DNA of 64,000 bases from Cucumis sativus (taxonomy: Eukaryota; Streptophyta; Magnoliopsida; Cucurbitales; Cucurbitaceae): positions 24,723,489 to 24,787,488 of the forward strand of contig NC_026655.2 of the NCBI RefSeq assembly GCF_000004075.3, written 5' to 3'. How positions within the stretch are numbered: the stretch's first letter is position 1; every line of letters begins with the position of its first letter. The notes under the pieces are model-generated. The model saw only the letters and a list, made by a program, of their open reading frames with translations. It had not been told where the DNA came from and ran no database searches. The position numbers were made by a program, and so were the translations under genes. Below are positions 21,565 through 34,400 of the stretch, in pieces.

Positions 21565-23526
21565 AGATGAAAATTAAACAAAGTGTGAGATCTTCTTGTG
21601 CTAAGAGATTTGAATGAACAAGACTCAAATACTCATAGACAGAGGTTATGAAAAGTGATAAGATTTCGTGTGGTATCATCGTTGCAAGCTGTCACTATAA
21701 TGCCATAAATTTCCAACCAACCCATTTTTGTTGACTTCAACTACCATATTAATCATTTTTTGGGTTTCTTTCAAAAAAAAATGTGTGGTAATTTTCAATC
21801 TATATATTCATTGATCATGTCAAGTTTAGTATACAATGATATATAATCAATGTCAAGTTTGTTAACATTCTTGACTACTTCACCTTTTCTCCGGTTCAAC
21901 TTATCACATTATATATTCTTGACAAATTGGATTACTTAACGTTTTTATTATCAGAATAAATGGTATGCGACTATTTGTATGAAGTTGCATTGTTCTTTAT
22001 GTAATTAATCAACTTAAAGAGAAGACATAACTATTTTAATACCTAAGCTACAAATAATAATTGAGAAGCATGTTTCTTCTCCAAATTACTTGAGAGGATT
22101 TTTTCACCATCATTTTTTCTCACAATTTTTTTTTTTAATTTTTTCAAATTTAGCTTATTTTCACAAAGCATAGTTTGTTGCATCTTATCGAGAGTTGTTG
22201 CTTTCATGAGAAAATAAATACGTTATATCTTGAGAGACAATTATTCTGAAAATTTCATGCACTAAAATGGTTGAGTTGAAATTGATGTCTTGGGTTGTCG
22301 CAGTTTCTCCTGTCCAAAGAATTCATTCATCGAACGACTATCATTACTTAGCACTATGTAATCTTCACCTCATCAATTTAATTGGAACTGTGAGATAAAT
22401 TGTCTCAAGATTTTTAATTGTTCTAATTCAATAGCATGCGAGATATCAAATTTACCAAAAAGCATTAGGTTTCCTTGGGTAGAATGCCTAATTTTCAAGC
22501 ACGTGTCTAATTGATATTCAACATGTTCAATTATATGGATTATAAGTTCTAAATTAAAAAAAAGCAAGCAAAAACTAATCCTATAATTGAATAAATAAAT
22601 ACTACCTCTTGCAATTGTAGTATTCAATGTTTATTATTTGCCTCTTGAGTGTTGACTATGAAGAATGGATTTTGGTTCATCAAACCCTCCCTCAAGAAAA
22701 TAAAAAGAATGAAAACTTTGAAGGAGTACTCATCCATATGGACACAAAAGTGAGGGTGGGAAGAAAGCAAAGCCAATGAGTACAAGACGAAGAGTTAGAG
22801 GAATAATTTTGGAATATGAAATAAATTATATTTCAAAATTAATTGATGAATATATATTTGCCTCTTTCGGGTTTTTGGACTAGCAGACCCTCTCTTTTTT
22901 CAAGTTGCAATGCTTCGACTATTGCTATATATTAACATTGCTAGCTGATTTCTAATTTCTTTTGTATTGGTCTTTTCTCCGACCCTCTTGTAGCCTTTTT
23001 GAATCTTTTCTCAGGTACAATTATTGATCTATTATAATTAAGTGAGAATGATAAGAGTGTTAAGAAGGTGTTCACCTAGTGAAGATGTTCGAGTACACCT
23101 ACTAACTCAATATTTTTCTTTGTTTAATATATATTTATATTTATATTATGTCAAATATCTAATACTCATATTGTTTTGGGTAATGGGAAGTACTTATTAA
23201 TTAAGAACAAACTTTAAGTTTTTAAAAGTTTTGTTGTTTAAAATAATTTTTTTGTTTTGTTTTTGAGAGAGAGAGAGAGAGATTGATATTTTATTTAAGA
23301 TAGTTTTCTAAATGCATAGGAAGAGAGAGTGAAAAGGTGGGGAGGAACCTTCAGTTCCACTATCAAATCCATTAGCTTCCTCACGAAGTAGATCGAAGAC
23401 TTCGCAGAAACTCCAATTCGTAGTCAATGGAAAACCCAATTTTAAATTTCCCTTCTTTTCGCCATTTCTCTTCACTCTCTTACTCACTTCTTCTTCTCCA
23501 CCACAAAGCTTACTGTTGTGAAATTC
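21565..23526. promoter_or_regulatory. Divergent spacer between NLR and NAC genes
   Basis: About 2 kb between the two start codons, so it should hold both promoters. 22695-22800 duplicates part of the other NLR flank (17450-17560), and further short matches continue towards 23220. A (GA)n run at 23266-23281 lies in the likely NAC promoter or leader. No protein gene is seen; an open frame at 22373-22627 on the minus strand shows no family resemblance. Confidence 0.5.
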
Positions 23527-26271
23527 ATGGCCAATTGCCTCCTCCTTCCTCCTCACAATCTATTCCCAGTTGGATTCCGTTTCCATCCTACAGATGAAGA
23601 GCTGTTTAATCACTATCTTAAGAACAAGATTGTTGGTCGAGAATCCCTCGTTCAATACATTCGTCAAGTTGATATCTGCAACTTTGAGCCATGGGAACTC
23701 CCTAGTATGTTTCTCCCTCTCCCTTTTCTTTTCATCTCTTTGCACTTTTGTACAATCTTTCTGATTCTCTTACCCTTTTTTCTTCGTAGGTCTATCAAAT
23801 GATCAAACAGGGGATCACCAGTGGTTTTTCTTTTCTGCTCAAGATTTCAAGTACTCCAATGGTCGTCGATCCAATAGGGCCACGAAAACTGGGTACTGGA
23901 AATCCACTGGCAAGGACCGTCAAATCATGGCTCGAGGAACCAAAGTCTTGATTGGTACTAAGAAAACTCTAGTTTTTTACAGTGGCAGGGTTCCTAATGG
24001 GATCAAGACCAATTGGGTTATACATGAGTATCATCTTCATCCAGACCCCAACCTCGCTCAACTGGTGATTTCCCTCACTCTTTTGTGTGCTCTAAATGCT
24101 TTTTCTTTCATATGCTTGTACTCTAATTTCGTTTATTTTGGGAATTTGAATATGTTCTTTCATGACGTCTCTAATGTAGTTTTGATCAAGAATTTCAATT
24201 TCATGGATATTTTTATTAGTACCCTTTACATGTTAGACTAAATATACGATATTTGGAGATAGCCATAGACATTTTATGTCAATTTCGAACTCTTCAATTT
24301 ATGAATTTATGGATATTTTCATCCTTGGATTTTTTATTAGTATACTTTGAATCTTCATGTGTACTAAAGTTTGAAATATGCAGCACCTGACCTGAACTTT
24401 ACAATTTGCACTATATGTTGTCGGTCTATTTTCTTTAGGATGTTTAGGGTATTTGGTTTAACTTTGCAAGGGTTTAAGTTTGAAAATTAATCAATTTGGG
24501 AATATGTTTAGTGTTTGTCATCACTCAAAATAGTTTTTGAAACACTTTCAACGTGTATTTTAATCTGTTTTTCTCAAAAGAGTTCAAATAAAAATAACTT
24601 TGTTGAAATAAAAATAACTTTGTTGAAATAAAAATAACTTTGTTGAAATAATTTTTTTTTTCTAGACAATTTAAACATGTCATTAGTTTAATACTCCTTG
24701 TGTTGTCTTCTTGTTCTTGCAGAAGTCGTTTGTGATTTGTGTCCTAAAGAGAAAGTTTGAGCAGAGTGATGTTTTGATGTTTGAAGAAGCTGAACCAAAC
24801 GGTCTTTTGACTTCAACGAATGTAGCCACAGGGAACCAAAATCAAGAGGTTAGAATTTAGAAAGATTAGTCCCTGGACGTTGCCTAGTAAGGGCAACATG
24901 GTTTGTATGTTAACAACCTTAACAATTATTATATGTTCCAGACTCCAGGAAGTGGACATTCATTGTTTCAATCAGATCTCCAGGTTTCAGATTACGGTGT
25001 TTCCGAATTGGATCCCCTTTTGTTTTCTGACCCTGAACCCACTTCAATGGATTTCCAAGTTATCAATAGCTATGGCACTCTCATAAATGGACATACCGAT
25101 GAGGATGTTAACTCAGTTCTTGTTGATGATGAAAATTGTTTTCATGAAGGGACACCAAATAGTTCGACCAGTAATTTCAACTTGGAGGAGATGCTTGACT
25201 TGATTGATGAAGATCAGGGTGGTGGATTCAGCGGTAACACTGGCATAGATACAGCTTTAAGCTGGAAGGTAAAAGAATATGATAAATTATTAATTTTACA
25301 CAAATATCTCGTTGGAAATCCTTGGCTGAGGAGATTGATGTGAGTTTGTAAAGACACATGCATATCTTCTTCACTGCAATTGCATTTCTTGCTTATATTT
25401 ATGGATACTAACACGCCAGGCAAACTAAAGTATCTGTACTTATTAGTTTAGAAGTTTTAGGCCTCCTGCTGTTATTGCTCTTGTAGAGCTAAATTATCCA
25501 TATTTCATTGTGTTTCAGTATGACCATGCTTCTCCCAGCTTTTTTGGTGAGAGTGTCTGTTCAAGGATACAAACTAAAAGTATACCGATGATTAAAGAAT
25601 CTCGTAGAAGCCCACTCACTTCAAAGATCCTCAAGTTCGACCACAGTGATGACTCTGACAGGGGAACAGGAAACTTCAGCTCTCAACATCAACCTAAATC
25701 CCATAAGGTTCTAGACCACGTAGATACTCTACAAAATGTCCAGTCAAAGAGGGAAACTCAACTCCAAGTAGTACCACGCCTTAGCAAGGTGAGAGAACGG
25801 AACAAAACAACCCACATAGGAAAAATTCTTGTCTGTTTTATCCCTTATATGCCATTTGAAAAAAAAAATTAGTGTTTGATAACTACTCAAAATAGCTTTT
25901 TAAACATTTTAAATGTATATTAAAACCGTTTTTCTTTTGCATCTCTCTCTAGATAATCGAAACAGACTCTTTTCAATTTTCAGGCCGAAGCAGTTCCAAA
26001 ACAAATTAAAATTGTCAGACCAGCTGCAACTTCAAATGAAGACATTTTTGTATACCACCAAAGTAAAGTTGAGAATAGGCGGTTAAAGTCAATTGGCCAT
26101 GGGTCTCTTAAGAGTGGAGGAAAGTGCTCATCAAGTATCTTGACTACAAAATGCATTCACCACAAATTAAGTCCAGCCTCTTATTTTGCCAGAGCATGCT
26201 TAGGCTTCATTTTGCTCATCATAGTTGCAAGAGAACTGTTGCTTTCTATGGAAATTGATAATCAATTTTAA
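23527..26271 (+). CDS. NAC transcription factor with possible C-terminal membrane anchor
   Basis: Six exons keep frame and give 487 aa: 23527-23704, 23790-24064, 24723-24848, 24942-25268, 25519-25788, 25984-26271. The NAC domain covers about residues 12-165: subdomain [18 protein letters not shown] with [12 protein letters not shown] and [31 protein letters not shown] with the DNA-contacting region, [11 protein letters not shown]. The middle is acidic ([13 protein letters not shown]), typical of an activation region. Near the end is a hydrophobic stretch ([16 protein letters not shown], about 463-478), so it may be an NTL-type factor held on a membrane until cleaved; the stretch is short and charged, so this is inference. 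ATG at 23527 is the first in frame with subdomain A. A donor (GGTAAGT) follows the stop within 3 nt, suggesting a 3' UTR intron ending near 26348. Confidence 0.9.
24582..24650 (+). repeat. 20-bp tandem repeat in NAC intron 2
   Basis: More than three head-to-tail copies of tgttgaaataaaaataactt. Simple slippage repeat; no function is seen. Confidence 0.85.
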
Positions 26272-29200
26272 GGTAAGTGCATCCAGTAGCACTTTAAGTG
26301 ATATTAATTAAGTACATAACAATATTTTAATACTCACGAGTGGTGCAGGTAATGTGCTCATACTAGGAAGGTGCCATGTGTTTCTTGTACAAAGATAGTG
26401 TTCTTGATGGATAAAGGCTGATTGAAAATGTTAGAAGAAGTCTGCTATTTTTAAATTTTAATACTCCCCCTGTGTATTTGTGTGTTTGTAGTTGATTGCT
26501 TCAATTGCAATCTTAAAATTTAAAAAAGTTTGCTTTAGGTTAGATGTTTTAAACTAAGTTGTAAGTTGTCTAGTTTTTGTCGACGTAGCTTAAGTAGTCT
26601 CGAGGAGTAATCCTAAGAGAACCTTTTTGTATCAAAATAATAATGGATTTCATATGAAAGAAAGGAATACTCTTATTTATAGAGTTTATTACTAACTAGA
26701 TAAAAAGGGAATTCACTTAAAATTTTACTAAATCGTTTTTTATTAAAATCACGGAAAAAATACTCGTTTGGTCATTAGGTTTTGGATTTAATTACTATTT
26801 AGTCCTTGGGCAATTTTAGTTAAACATACATTGATGACAAGGACAATGGTAAATTAAAGTTTGTTATTATTTCAATCGTGTATCGATCATTCTTCATCGG
26901 AAGTGACTTTCTTAGTTTAAAGCATGTTAATGGTTTTTCGTAAATTTTGATGTAAACAAAAGGTCATTTTTTATTTAAAATAAAATTACCCATTTTTCAT
27001 TACGATCCCTAAAACGAGATAATCCATACAAATCCTGAGCTCCTAAATCCTTACTTTTGCTTCAATTGTTTCTAATTCTCAACAAATCAATATTTAAACT
27101 ATAAAAATCTTTGAAATCTTATCAAATCGTTAAATTATGTGTATTCCACGTCCCTTTTAACTAGTCTTATTAAAAAAATCATAGGATTTACTTACTTTAT
27201 CATTATTATAGCATAGATTTGATCCATCCATCTTGACAATGTTAGTTGGTGCCTTCCATCCACATGTGACATAAAGAAAAAAAAAGAAAGAAAAAGCAAA
27301 ATATTGCATATGTATAAAAAGTATTTATGTATGCCTCAAAAAATGAAATTATTATATATGAATTTAACTAAAGGATGAGAAAAATAATAAATTTAGAATT
27401 AAAAGAGAAAGAAAAGGAAAAGAAAAAAGGAATTTATATGGTTTGGGCATCTTCCCTAAGATATTCGTATATGTTGTCGTAACGTAATAGATGTTCCTTC
27501 CCTTTCCTCTTTCCTCTTTCCTCTTTCCTCTCTCCCCTTTCCCTTTCCCCTCTTCGTTTGTTGTATGGTTAAATTATCTCTCACATATTTGCACAATCAA
27601 CCCCCCCTAAAAGTTTCTGATTTTGACACCGGGCCCCTTATCTTTTCACTATTCTACTTCTCTCCCTTTAATTTTCGCTTTTCATTCCCGTGCTTCCCCG
27701 ATATGGTTCTCTCGATAACCAAAACAGCTAAAATATTTACAAAATATAACAAAATTTTGATTAAGGAATTTGGAATTTTATTAGAGACATTTTTAGAAAT
27801 AGTCAAATAAAACTAAAATTTTCTCACTGCCTATCAATACGACTCATACATGCATATCATTGTCTATCATTAATAGAATCTAAAATTTTGTAAATATTTC
27901 GTCAAATTTGTCATTTTTTATAATTCTCTATTTTATTATATATATATTTAAATAATTTTAGTTGTTTTATCATTTACAATAGTTTGTTTTATTTTAGTGT
28001 CAATCTCGATGACAATGTCAAGTTTTAATTTTGCTAAGTTGTTAGTGGAAATATTGGTTAAATGTCGATATTGAGATGTATTTGTGAGAAGATTACTAAA
28101 AAAGATAAGAAAATTAATTTAAATTAATAAATAAATCGTTAGCATGTCCGTATTTTTTATAAAAAAAATCATCGTTATGTTATTTATATTAGAAATAAAT
28201 ATAAAATCTGCTTTTTTTTTCTTTTACAATGTTTTTCGACGTCGTTAGTACAAGTTTGTGCTAACGAGCCATTGTTAAAATTTGACCTAAAATCCAATTT
28301 TGTATGTAAATAATTATTGTATGATTGCATTTCTTTTCTTTGGGAAAGAAATTTCAGAAGATGTAGATTTTTATTTTATTTTTCATTTGATTTATAGTAG
28401 GATGTCTAGTCCAATAATAAATGTATCCTAAACCTATATGAGACTTTGAATAAAATAGTTGTGATTGAAAATATTGTTTAATTTGAACCACTCTCTTCCT
28501 TTTCTTTTATAATAAACAACTTAAATTAATTTAATAATTTTCTTTTTTTATTTTTGTGATAATCAACCACTTAAAAGTTTTGGACAACTAACCATTTTGA
28601 AATTAACATTATAATTAACCTCATTTATAATATGTTGATTTTTCCATTTTTATGTTGAATTATTAATTACTATACAAAAACTCAAAAGGAATGTTGGAAT
28701 TTTTATGTTTTGTGTTCAAATTAGATATGACAGCTTAATTCTAATTAATTAAGTAATTAACTTATAAATCTATTATTAAAAGTATTAAACCTAACACATG
28801 ACTCTATGTTTATATATATGTGTGTGTGAATTTCATATTGTAAAAATGATTTAAATTCATCATAAAGCATATATAAGAGAAATTTATTAACAATATAGTT
28901 TTGGAGTAATACAACACTTCTTTGAATTTGAATTTGATGTAGGGAAGTTAAAATTTGAATTTGTTACTGCAATTTTGGTTGATTATAATTATTTTAATTG
29001 GATAAATTGTTTCTCGTTTAATCACTTCCGTTATGTTATTTCGAATTTGGAAAATATCATTCATTTACTTGGTAAATATTTATTATAAAGCAATCTCTTT
29101 AATGTAAATTAAATCCAGTGGTACAAAAGGTCGCAAGTATGGAGTGATCATATAGACGATATGTTTATGTATTTGAAAGTGATAAATGACATGAGTTCTT

Positions 29201-31203
29201 GAAACGAGTCTATTGACTAAATTTGCCGTTTTAGTTGAATTAGAAAATCTCAAAAACAGTCTATTGTTTTTCTTTTTCCTCCAAAATTAAAATGTCGATA
29301 ATAGCAAACCTTCTCAACTAATTGCGTAAATCACATTAAACTTAAAACGTTAAAACTTAATTACAACTCCCAAAGGTAGGGTTATAAAATTCATTTAATG
29401 AAAACATCTAATTTAATGCATAATTTAAACCTAAACTGCCTAATCTCAAATATGTCCTTAACTTAGAAGCTACATTAATGTTTTGAGTTATAATGTCAAC
29501 TTTATCAACACTCAACCCATAGCCCATAGGTTACACGTTTTTTTTTCTTAATTAAGAAATCAAGAGATTGAATATTCGATTTCGTTGATTTTACGTGTTG
29601 CTGAGCAAAAAAAATTATAAACTATTACGTATTAAGATTAAAAGACTAAATTAGTACAAAATTAATGACGATTATATACCATTGTTCGATAGTACTAGTA
29701 GTTTTCGTTCATGCGAACAAATTTTCATATTCTATTGTTTGTATATTTTTATGTAGTTGCTTAGGATTAATTATACGACGAGTGTATATTTTATTTAGTA
29801 GGATTTTGGAAGAACAATACGATATTATTTACCGCATTTTAAGTTAGATTGTTTGTTTATTTTAAGTGTTTTTGTTCATTGTAAAAAACAAAGAAAAGTA
29901 AAATTTAAGATTAAAAAACTAAAACTGAAATTGTTATTAAACAAGATTGAAACAATTTTCTTGTTTAAAAAATGACTTAGAAACGAGATTAGTCTTAACT
30001 TCATCACACAAAAATTATAAATAGGTACGTACTGCTAACATATTAGGTGTTGCAATTTTAACCGTATACTTTATAAAGTGTTGCAGTGTTAATATTCTAA
30101 TAAATTCTCGCTCCTAGAGTAACTTTTCTCTTATGCATTCAATCAAATTATAAAATTTGGACTAAATTAAAAAAATGGTTCTTATGGTTTGGAGAAAATT
30201 ATAATATAGTTCATATAGTCTTAAAATTTGCAATTTAGTTTCCATGATTTGATAACATTTCATAAACACTTCTTTCCATATGGACTACTTGCGCATGCAT
30301 TTTATAAACCATAACGATCAAATTCTAACTAAGAGACTAGATTTCAACTTTCTCCAAACTTTAGAAACCAAAGTTAGAAGAAAATAACGAGCATAGCTTC
30401 ATTGACATAAAACAATATATATAATCAACTTCGAAATTAGAAGATTGATTTTTCGCCATCCATAAACAAAGTGAAATATAATTTTCTAGTTAAATATCTC
30501 GTAAGATGTATATGTCTATATAAAAACAAACGCTTATCTCATTAAGAATTGATCTTGTCTCTTCTTCATGAAAATAGTTCTTTCTTATCATTAAGAAACC
30601 TATCGAGAAATTCTAGATGACGATCAAAAGAAAAACCCAATCCCTTGAAGACTATAAATCATATAATTAAAAGATGTTGACATTTACTATTTCATACAAT
30701 TATATAACACTAAAATCTTATTGTATGAGCACGAGTTGAAACTCTCACGTTGGGGGTTTACAAAAGTTTGAGTTGGTTGAACTTGCTATCCCGGACCAAC
30801 ATTCAACCTGATCGAAGAAAAACATAAAAACTTAGAAATTCGAGTTGAGTTAGGTCGACTTAAATTCTTAAAAATCAAACCCAATTCAAGCTAGTTTAAC
30901 TCAACTAAATCCAACCCAATCCAACTGTTAGAATTTGAGCAGTCGCGATGGGAAGATAAAAACAGGAGAAAAGCGAAATTCCAGAAATAGCCCGGAGGCA
31001 GGAGGGGGAAAATGGTAATTTGACACACATATCTAACTTAATAGTGTTGTAATGTTAACAACACAAAACGACCTGATGGAGTCGAGACGGAAACTCAACA
31101 AACAATTTTACAAAACTCCTTTTTAATAATAATAATTTTAACAAAAGAAAAAAACTTTAATTCAAAAAAGAAAAAAAGAAAAAAAGAAAAAAGAGATTTC
31201 CAA
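26272..31203. other. Long AT-rich spacer and ATG18h promoter side
   Basis: 26272-26640 is NAC 3' UTR with a probable intron. 27493-27555 is a pyrimidine-rich run with several tttcctc units. 26740-26830 and 30720-30930 look like old transposon debris (the latter has many caaccc/caactc words also found at 44000). The rest is low-complexity AT-rich sequence. No gene, tRNA or complete element is seen over about 4.9 kb. Confidence 0.5.
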
Positions 31204-31455
31204 TAGAAAGAGAAAGGAACCGTGTCTGTGTGTAACCAGAGGTCAAACTCTCCCAAAACGACACCCACCACCGCAACCACCACCACCACCACCACAACCC
31301 CTATACGCCACCCTTCCACTCTCCCCCCGACTCCCCCTTCTCCCCCTCCTTCTCCTTCTCCCTCGTATGCTGATTCCCGATCCCCCTTCTCCTTCCTCCA
31401 TTTCTCCACTCACCTCCGGGTAATCCAACCTCCCCCCCTTTCGTTCCTTTTTATT
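31204..31455 (+). promoter_or_regulatory. ATG18h 5' leader, open in frame, with CAC/CCT repeats
   Basis: From the TAG at 31204 to the ATG at 31456 the reading frame of ATG18h has no stop and no ATG. The leader is C-rich, with a (CAC)n-like run at about 31273-31297 and CTC/CTT runs to 31410. A GTG at 31222 or another near-cognate codon could in principle begin an N-terminal extension, though the sequence looks like low-complexity leader. Confidence 0.5.
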
Positions 31456-34400
31456 ATGAAGAGCTACGCTAAGGTCAGCACCACCGCCAACAACAACACC
31501 TCCACCTCCACTAATAACAAGCCTGCCAACGGATTTCTCCCTAATTCTTTGAAGTTCATTTCTTCCTGTATTAAAACTGCTTCTTCCGGTGTCCGCTCCG
31601 CTAGTGCTTCCGTCGCTGCCTCTATTTCTGGCGATGCTCACGACCATAAGGACCAGGTTTCTCTTGCTTTTCTCTTTTACTTTCGTTTTGGAATTTCTTA
31701 CTTGTGCTACTGATTTTGCATTTTCCCTAAATTTGTGTTTCGCTCTCTTGACGATTCGTCTGGGGGTAAAGTTTGGTGATTTCTGTGTTTTTAGGGCTTT
31801 TAGAGGATGTGTTGATGATGCTGGGTTTTTTAGTGCCGTCATTTTTTTTTTTTTTTGTGCTGAATCGTGAAGGATTAGAGAGATTAAACATTGGGAATTT
31901 TTTGTTCATCAAGTCTCTCCTTGATTTTAGCTTCTGTAGATTTGGTTTTCTCGAGGTTTCAGGCGTTATCTCTCTCTCTCGAAGAAGAAATTGAAAATTG
32001 AGTAGAATGTTAATGGCTGGGTTTTTCTCTTGTGAATGGATATGACCATGGCTGGTTTTTGATGTGGGAAGTTGGTAATTTTATCTGAGAATTCTGTGAG
32101 TATAGGAATTCTTTTACTTCTTTCGCAGTCTTTGCATTTTGTATGGTCTGGAGAGATTCTGTCGATTTTTTGAATTTTTTTGGGCTTCTACTATAGAAAC
32201 ATTAGAGACTTTGTCATTGTTGCTAAGTGGTTTTACGATCTGTTCCATTTCTTTGGGTTTTTTTTTTTTTTTTTTTTTTTGTACTTTAATTTTAAGTTAT
32301 GGTAGTAGTAGCAATTTGAGTTTTTAGTTCTTTTTTTTTTTTTTGGTATATTTCCAATGTATGCAATCACTGATTTTGCTAGGATATTTTTGGGGGAGTT
32401 GGCAAGTGATAGAGAAGAACCATTTGGAAGATTGTATTTTTAGCTTTATGTAGGTCTGTTTGATTTGAAAAGGATACGCTATTTTTAGGGAAAAGATGAG
32501 GGTTTTACAAATGTTTTACGATGAACTGTGTTCTTACACTATTATTGGTCCGTAAATGCAAGTGCTTTAGATTCTTGGGACTTCTTAAGATATTCAACAT
32601 TTTTTGATTTGTTCTCTATGCTCTAATATCAGAATTGGATTCCATGTTTGTTAGAGATAAAGCACGAGTTACAGGGAAGTAGGACAAGAAGTCCTACCGA
32701 GAAGAGAAGCAACATAATATGAGGAATTTTTTCAACTTGAGATTGAGAACCTATTGAGTTCATTAGGATCATAACTTTTTAAAAGTTCAGATTTACTTTT
32801 ATCATATGTATAATACCTTGAATTTATTTCTTTATCATTATCATTGAATTTGTTTCCTTATCATTATGTATGCAATTCAACTTGGAACTGCAAAATATTG
32901 TTTTGCAAGTGGATATTCTATGATGGTGGATCTTTAATTCAGCATAGCCTATTTTGTGTGGAATATATTTCTTTTATGCAGTACTAGCCCGTGCATGTGT
33001 TCTTCTTATGATGCAACACAGTACCTGCAGTTTAATAAGAATTCAAAATTGTGGTCCAACAGGTATTATGGGCTGGATTTGACAAACTTGAGCTCTGTCC
33101 ATCCTTCTCCAAACATGTGCTTTTAGTTGGCTATACAAATGGGTTTCAAGTACTTGATGTTGAAGATGCTCCCAATGTTAGTGAACTGGTTTCAAGACGG
33201 GATGATCCAGTCACATTCATGCAGATGCAGCCTCTTCCGGCCAAATCTGATGGTCAGGAAGGGTTTGGAGCATCACATCCTATACTTTTGGTGGTTGCAT
33301 GTGATGAGTCCCAGAGTTCAGGTTTGATGCAAAGTGGCAGAAATGGGTTGGTGAGAGATGGATATCCTAATGGTCATTCAGATCGCATCACTCTCGCCCC
33401 AATGGCTGTTAGGTTTTACTCATTAAAATCTCGCAGTTATGTTCATGTTCTGCGATTTCGCTCAACTGTATATATGATAAGATGCAGTCCCGAAATTGTG
33501 GCTGTTGGTCTTGCATCACAAGTAAGCTTAAATTCTGCTCATGAGTATTATTGAATTCATAATTGAGAAAAGATTACATTCTCTTTTTCTTCTTAAACAT
33601 AAATAGCCACTTCATAACGCTCGGCATACAATTGTTTCTATAATTTATATTCTTTTCCCCAAAATGTCAAATGGATGGATTGCAGGGCTCTTGTAGTTAA
33701 CTAAGACCATTTTCTAGGGGCTTATAGGAAATAGAGATTATTTTCAATAGGGTACAAAAAAATTAAGACCACCTTCCGATAGTTTTACTGCTTTAACAAT
33801 CATGTGTTTCTCATGAATATAAAATTAGTTGTGAAATTTAGTGTTCTCACTTAAATCATTTACTCCTTTTGCTTTCAGATTTATTGCTTTGATGCTCTCA
33901 CCCTCGAGAGTAAATTTAGTGTTCTCACTTATCCAGTCCCTCAATTGGGAGGCCAAGGAACATCTGGGGTTAATATTGGCTATGGACCTATGGCCGTGGG
34001 TCCTAGATGGTTAGCTTATGCTTCCAACAACCCTTTACAGTCAAATACTGGCCGTTTAAGCCCGCAGAGTCTTACACCTCCTGGGGTAAGCCCATCAACG
34101 TCACCTGGCAGTGGAAACTTGGTGGCTCGATATGCCATGGAATCTAGTAAGCATTTGGCTGCTGGGTTAATTAATTTGGGTGACATGGGTTATAAAACGT
34201 TGTCTAAATACTATCAAGAGTTTGTACCTGATGGTTCCAACTCTCCACTATCATCGAATTCAAGTCGGAAAGTTGGTCGGCTACATTCAACAGAAACAGA
34301 TGCTGCCGGAATGGTTAGTCTTTTGATTCAAGACTTTTAATTTTTGCATTTACATTTCCACAATAGTTATATTATTCAAAATATTATATCTTCTTTTGAT

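Noticed and set aside
24903..25343. 146-codon frame as a separate gene
   Set aside because: It is NAC exon 4 read through its donor into the intron.
31243..31842. 199-codon minus-strand frame, Gly/Arg-rich
   Set aside because: Antisense shadow of the ATG18h leader, exon 1 and intron; the Gly and Arg runs are complements of the CAC and CCT repeats.
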